From assembly GCA_947565265.1 (NCBI GenBank), contig CANOFK010000025.1, positions 1-9,396 of the forward strand: 9,396 nucleotides of DNA, given 5' to 3'. The notes beneath the pieces were generated by a model. That model made no database searches, was not told where the DNA came from, and saw only the letters and a list, made by a program, of their open reading frames with translations. Made by a program: the position numbers and the translations under genes. Origin of the DNA: an uncultured Clostridia bacterium (GTDB lineage: Bacteria; Bacillota; Clostridia; Oscillospirales; Acutalibacteraceae). This document shows, in pieces, positions 6,171 to 9,396 of this stretch; the first letter of the stretch is position 1, and every line of letters begins with the position of its first letter.

Positions 6171-7826
6171 ATGGTAAGCGACAACATCAAGCTGACTCCC
6201 CAGAACGCCCCCCACCGGGCGCTGTACCACGCCCTGGGCCTCACCGAGGAGGAGATCGCCCGGCCGCTGGTGGGCATTGTCAGTTCCTATAACGAGATCG
6301 TCCCCGGCCACATAAACCTGGACAAGGTGGTGGACGCGGTCAAGCTGGGGGTAGCCATGGCCGGGGGCACGCCCATTGTGTTCCCCGCCATTGCCGTGTG
6401 CGACGGCATTGCCATGGGCCATGTGGGGATGAAATACTCCCTGGTCACACGGGACTTGATCGCCGATTCCACCGAGGCCATGGCCCTGGCCCACGGCTTT
6501 GACGCCCTGGTGATGGTGCCCAACTGCGACAAAAACGTGCCCGGCCTGCTCATGGCCGCCGCCCGGCTAAACCTGCCCACGGTGTTCGTCAGCGGCGGGC
6601 CCATGCTGGCCGGCCATGTAGACGGGGAAAAGACCAGCTTTTCTTCCATCTCCGAGGCCGTAGGGGCCTTTAACGCCGGGAAGATCACCGAGGAAAAACT
6701 CCGGGAGTACGAGTGCAAAACCTGCCCCGGCTGCGGCTCCTGCTCCGGTATGTACACCGCCAACTCCATGAACTGCCTTACCGAGGTGCTGGGCATGGGC
6801 CTGCGGGGCAACGGCACCATCCCCGCAGTGTACGCCGCCCGTATCGAGCTGGCCAAGCACGCCGGCATGACCGTGATGGATATGCTCAAAAAAGACATCC
6901 GCCCCCTGGACATTCTGACCGAAGAGGCTTTCCAAAACGCCCTCACGGTAGATATGGCCCTGGGCTGCTCCACCAACTCCATGCTGCACCTGCCGGCCAT
7001 CGCCCACGAGTGCGGCATTGATATCGACCTGGACATCGCCAACGCCATCAGCGAAAAAACCCCCAACCTGTGCCACCTGGCCCCCGCCGGGCGCACCTAT
7101 GTAGAGGACCTGGACGAGGCCGGCGGCGTGTACGCCATTATGCACGAGTTAAACAAAAAGGGCCTCCTGCACACCGGCTGTATGACCGTAACCGGCAAAA
7201 CCGTGGGCGAGAACATCGCCCACACCCCCAACCGGGACCCCTCGGTCATCCGGCCCATTGAGAACCCCTACAGCGAAACCGGCGGTATCGCCGTGCTCAA
7301 GGGCAACCTGGCCCCCGAAGGCTCGGTGGTCAAGCGCTCCGCCGTGGCCCCGGAAATGCTGGTGCACGAGGGCCCCGCCCGTATCTTCGAGTGCGAGGAG
7401 GACGCCCAGGCAGCCATCAACGCCGGGCAGATCCGCCCCGGCGACGTGGTGGTCATCCGCTACGAGGGTCCCAAGGGCGGCCCCGGTATGCGGGAGATGC
7501 TCAACCCCACCTCCGCCATTATGGGCATGGGGCTGGGCAATTCCGTGGCGCTGATTACCGACGGCCGGTTCTCCGGGGCCACCCGGGGGGCCTGCGTAGG
7601 GCATATCTCCCCCGAGGCCGCCAGCGGCGGGCCCATCGGCATTGTGCAGGAGGGCGACCCCATCCGTATCGACATCCCCGCCAACCGGATCGAACTGCAA
7701 ATCAGCCCCGAAGAATTTGACCGCCGTATGGCCGCCTTCACCCCCAGGCAGAAGGCGCTTTCCGGCTACTTAAAACGCTACGCGGCCCTGGTTTCCAGCG
7801 GGGCCAAAGGCGCGGTGCTGAACTGA
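6171..7826 (+). CDS. ilvD: Dihydroxy-acid dehydratase
   Basis: This iron-sulfur enzyme dehydrates 2,3-dihydroxy-isovalerate or 2,3-dihydroxy-3-methylvalerate to the 2-oxo acids that precede valine, leucine and isoleucine, the third common step. The 551 residues match the compact bacterial form. Seen in order are [10 protein letters not shown] (38-47), [10 protein letters not shown] (75-84), PNCDK (117-121, with Cys119 and the Mg-region Asp120-Lys121), VSGGPMLAG (140-148), [16 protein letters not shown] (from 185, with the expected cluster Cys191), then [14 protein letters not shown] and the C-terminal [25 protein letters not shown] and TDGRFSG motifs. The first position, a Cys (CWNE) in [2Fe-2S] members, is Tyr40 in SYNE here. 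That suggests an oxygen-sensitive [4Fe-4S] cluster, in keeping with an anaerobe; this is an inference. AAGGAG at 6157-6162 fixes the start. The stop overlaps the next gene as TGATG. Confidence 0.97.
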   Translation: MVSDNIKLTPQNAPHRALYHALGLTEEEIARPLVGIVSSYNEIVPGHINLDKVVDAVKLGVAMAGGTPIVFPAIAVCDGIAMGHVGMKYSLVTRDLIADSTEAMALAHGFDALVMVPNCDKNVPGLLMAAARLNLPTVFVSGGPMLAGHVDGEKTSFSSISEAVGAFNAGKITEEKLREYECKTCPGCGSCSGMYTANSMNCLTEVLGMGLRGNGTIPAVYAARIELAKHAGMTVMDMLKKDIRPLDILTEEAFQNALTVDMALGCSTNSMLHLPAIAHECGIDIDLDIANAISEKTPNLCHLAPAGRTYVEDLDEAGGVYAIMHELNKKGLLHTGCMTVTGKTVGENIAHTPNRDPSVIRPIENPYSETGGIAVLKGNLAPEGSVVKRSAVAPEMLVHEGPARIFECEEDAQAAINAGQIRPGDVVVIRYEGPKGGPGMREMLNPTSAIMGMGLGNSVALITDGRFSGATRGACVGHISPEAASGGPIGIVQEGDPIRIDIPANRIELQISPEEFDRRMAAFTPRQKALSGYLKRYAALVSSGAKGAVLN

Positions 7827-9025
7827 TGGCCAAAAAGCTTTCCAAGCTGGCCCTGCGGCTGCGGTCCATGACCGTGTTCCGGGGCCTGCTGGAGGACCCC
7901 GTCATCGCCTCCCTCATCCGCTGCCTGGAGCGGCTTTCGGGGGGCCCGGAGCGCTTTGTGCCCGCCTACGGCGAGTTGGTCGCTCGGCTGTACCAGGCCG
8001 GGTACGTAAACCTCACCTGCTACATCCGGGACCGGGTGTTTGAAAGCGACAATATCTACATCCGGGAGATGGGCGCGGGACGCCTGCCGGACAAGCTGCT
8101 GCTGGACGGCACCGTGCTGGACCTGGAAACCCTCAGCGACGCCGCGGCCCTGGACGCCGCCCGGCTGCTGGCCGAGGCCAACTGTACCCTGCCCCTGGCC
8201 CGGTTCGAGGGGAAAAAGGTCAACCTGACCAACGAGTACGGCGAGCGCGCCAAAGAGGTGGCCAAGTTCGGCTACGGCATCTACGCCGGCCACCCCATGT
8301 TCTGCCTGGATAGCGCCGGGCACATCCGGCCGGTCCAGTCCCCGGACCCGGTGCGGCTCTCCTCCCTGGCCGGCTACCAGCGGGAAAAAGCGGCCATCAT
8401 GGGCAACACCCTGGCCCTGCTTAAGGGCAAGCCCGCCGCCAATATGCTCCTTACCGGCGACGCCGGCACCGGCAAATCCTCCACGGTAAAGGCCGTGGCC
8501 AACGAGCTCTGGCAGCAGGGCCTGCGCATTCTGGAGGTACGCAAAGAGCAGTTGCACCTGCTGCCCGCCGTGCTGGGCCAGCTTAACGAGAACCCCCTCA
8601 AGTTCATCCTCTTTATCGACGACCTGAGTTTCCAGCAGGATGACGACGATTTCAGCGCCCTCAAGGCCATGCTGGAGGGCTCGGTGTCCGCCAAAAGCCG
8701 GAACGTGGCCATTTACGCCACCAGCAACCGCCGCCACCTGGTCAAAGAGAAATTCTCCGACCGGGAGGGCGACGAGGTGCACCGGCAGGACGCCATGCAG
8801 GAGATCATCTCCCTTTCCGAGCGTTTCGGCCTGCGGGTCACCTTCCAGCGGCCGGACAAAGCCACCTATCTCAGCATCGTGCGGCAACTGGCCGCCGGTT
8901 GCGCCCTCCCGTTGGAGGACGAGGCCCTGTGCGCCGGGGCCGAGCGCTTTGCCCTGGGCCGCAGCAGCCGTTCCGCCCGGGCCGCCCGGCAGTATATCGA
9001 CGAGCTGCTCTCCCAGGCCGAATAG
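7826..9025 (+). CDS. DUF815-family AAA+ ATPase
   Basis: This 399-residue protein belongs to the DUF815 group of P-loop AAA+ ATPases; the biological role of the group is not established. Residues 1-175 form a family-specific N-terminal region without a recognised domain. The ATPase core follows: LAGYQREKAAIMGNT (181-195), Walker A GDAGTGKSS (211-219), Walker B FILFIDDLSF (260-269, Asp265-Asp266), a DDDDF acidic patch (272-276), and a sensor-1-like YATSNRRHL (297-305). The family stretch from there to VTFQRPDK includes FSDREGD, and a helical lid region ends the protein. No signal peptide or membrane segment is seen, so it is cytoplasmic. The ATG shares a base with the ilvD stop (TGATG) and lacks a strong ribosome site close by (AAAGG at 7806-7810), so translation is probably coupled to ilvD. 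A terminator-like hairpin follows, making this the last gene of the cluster. Confidence 0.9.
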   Translation: MAKKLSKLALRLRSMTVFRGLLEDPVIASLIRCLERLSGGPERFVPAYGELVARLYQAGYVNLTCYIRDRVFESDNIYIREMGAGRLPDKLLLDGTVLDLETLSDAAALDAARLLAEANCTLPLARFEGKKVNLTNEYGERAKEVAKFGYGIYAGHPMFCLDSAGHIRPVQSPDPVRLSSLAGYQREKAAIMGNTLALLKGKPAANMLLTGDAGTGKSSTVKAVANELWQQGLRILEVRKEQLHLLPAVLGQLNENPLKFILFIDDLSFQQDDDDFSALKAMLEGSVSAKSRNVAIYATSNRRHLVKEKFSDREGDEVHRQDAMQEIISLSERFGLRVTFQRPDKATYLSIVRQLAAGCALPLEDEALCAGAERFALGRSSRSARAARQYIDELLSQAE

Positions 9026-9031
9026 CCACCC

Positions 9032-9066
9032 AAAGGGCGATGGAAATTTTTTCCACCGCCCTTTTC
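9032..9066 (+). terminator. Intrinsic terminator-like hairpin after the DUF815 gene
   Basis: AAAGGGCGATGGAAA (9032-9046) pairs with TTTCCACCGCCCTTT (9050-9064) over 15 positions with one A-C mismatch and a three-base TTT loop. It begins seven bases after the stop of the ATPase gene and is followed by TC. The stem's A/T ends make it a plausible terminator, possibly working in both directions. It separates the biosynthetic cluster from the promoter that follows. Confidence 0.75.
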
Positions 9067-9069
9067 TGG

Positions 9070-9098
9070 TTGACTTTCCCATCCAATCCCGCTATAAT
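9070..9098 (+). promoter_or_regulatory. Near-consensus sigma-A/sigma-70 promoter
   Basis: A -35 box TTGACT (9070-9075) and a perfect -10 box TATAAT (9093-9098) are separated by the ideal 17 bases. Transcription would start near 9105, giving a leader of about 32 nt with GGAGGG (9123-9128) eight bases ahead of the ATG at 9137. This is the only clear promoter in the window. Lying directly behind a terminator-like hairpin, it marks a new, independently expressed unit. Confidence 0.85.
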
Positions 9099-9136
9099 TG
9101 TGGTATATATTATCAATCAAACGGAGGGCAGAATTT

Positions 9137-9396
9137 ATGATGCGCAAACGTCTACTCAGCCTCCTGCTGGGTGTTATTCTAGTACTGGGCACCTGCGTGC
9201 CCGCCTGGGCGGCCGCCCCTGATGTTACCGTTACATTTGACCCGAAAGGCGGTAGCATCTCTACCGGCGGAACGCCTGCCACAACCACGGCCCCGCTCAA
9301 AAAAACTGTGGCACCTACAAAAACCATTGTCAGCCTCAACCTTGACCCAACACGTGAAGGCTATACCTTCGCAGGTTGGTTTAATGTATCTTCCGC
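9137..9396 (+). CDS. Secreted protein with Listeria-Bacteroides (InlB B-type) repeat, 5' part
   Basis: The window holds the first 86 codons of a gene that continues past its end. The product starts MMRKRLLSLLLGVILVLGTC and then VPAWAAAPD, a signal peptide with a probable signal peptidase I site after AWA or AWAA (residues 23-26). Cys20 is not in a good lipobox. The mature start VTVTFDPKGGS and the later LNLDPTREGYTFAGWF (69-82) are the two halves of a Listeria-Bacteroides repeat (Flg_new, InlB B-repeat), a small beta-grasp module found in many copies in surface and adhesin proteins of gut Firmicutes. A Thr/Pro/Lys-rich stretch (about 43-63) separates the halves and is longer than usual. The ATG at 9137 fits the ribosome site better than the adjacent ATG at 9140. 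Total length, anchoring and function cannot be seen. Codon use is less GC-biased than in the ilv genes. Confidence 0.85.
   Translation, partial: MMRKRLLSLLLGVILVLGTCVPAWAAAPDVTVTFDPKGGSISTGGTPATTTAPLKKTVAPTKTIVSLNLDPTREGYTFAGWFNVSS

Noticed and set aside
7778..9082. Long open frame of 434 codons on the minus strand opposite the DUF815 gene
   Set aside because: It is antisense to a clear AAA+ ATPase with intact motifs. Long antisense frames are expected in GC-rich coding DNA, and its Gly/Ala/Val/His-rich translation matches no family.

Overview
The window looks like chromosomal DNA of a GC-rich anaerobic Firmicute, probably a gut Clostridia member of the Oscillospiraceae/Ruminococcaceae type. 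The reasons are strong Shine-Dalgarno sites (one reads AGGAGGTGA), very high G/C at third codon positions, the style of the IlvC and IlvD proteins, and a DUF815 ATPase. This placement is an inference from protein style; no rRNA gene is present. Almost everything is coded on the + strand.

Layout: (1) bases 1-50, the likely tail of an upstream gene; (2) a RimJ/RimL-type acetyltransferase (91-765) overlapping ilvB by 4 nt; (3) ilvB (762-2429) and ilvN (2431-2940), the large and small subunits of acetolactate synthase; (4) a 161-bp fold-back element with long inverted repeats, flanked by TA and sitting exactly on the ilvN stop codon (2940-3100), followed by about 110 nt with little in it; (5) an UlaG/UPF0173-like metallo-hydrolase (3210-3824) coupled through TAATG to a second acetyltransferase (3824-4339); (6) ilvC (4371-5387), an unknown lipoprotein (5404-6087), a short repeat-and-hairpin leader (6088-6170), and ilvD (6171-7826); (7) a DUF815 AAA+ ATPase (7826-9025) coupled to ilvD through TGATG; (8) a terminator-like hairpin (9032-9066); (9) a near-consensus sigma-A promoter (9070-9098) driving the start of a secreted protein with a Listeria-Bacteroides (InlB B-type) repeat that runs off the window.

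IlvBN, IlvC and IlvD together give the complete common pathway from pyruvate (or pyruvate plus 2-oxobutyrate) to the 2-oxo acid precursors of valine, isoleucine and, through 2-oxoisovalerate, leucine. The transaminase, threonine deaminase and leu genes are not in the window. Four or five non-biosynthetic genes are woven into the cluster with overlapping or very short junctions: two acetyltransferases, the hydrolase, the lipoprotein and the ATPase. They are probably co-transcribed, but no function linking them to branched-chain amino acids can be read from the sequence. No T-box or leader-peptide attenuator was recognised ahead of ilvB.

I did not find a clearly new defence or mobile system. 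The best leads are the fold-back element at the ilvN stop, the acetyltransferase with a second internal ribosome site, the altered cofactor loop of IlvC, the lipoprotein lodged between ilvC and ilvD, and the ilvD leader hairpin.
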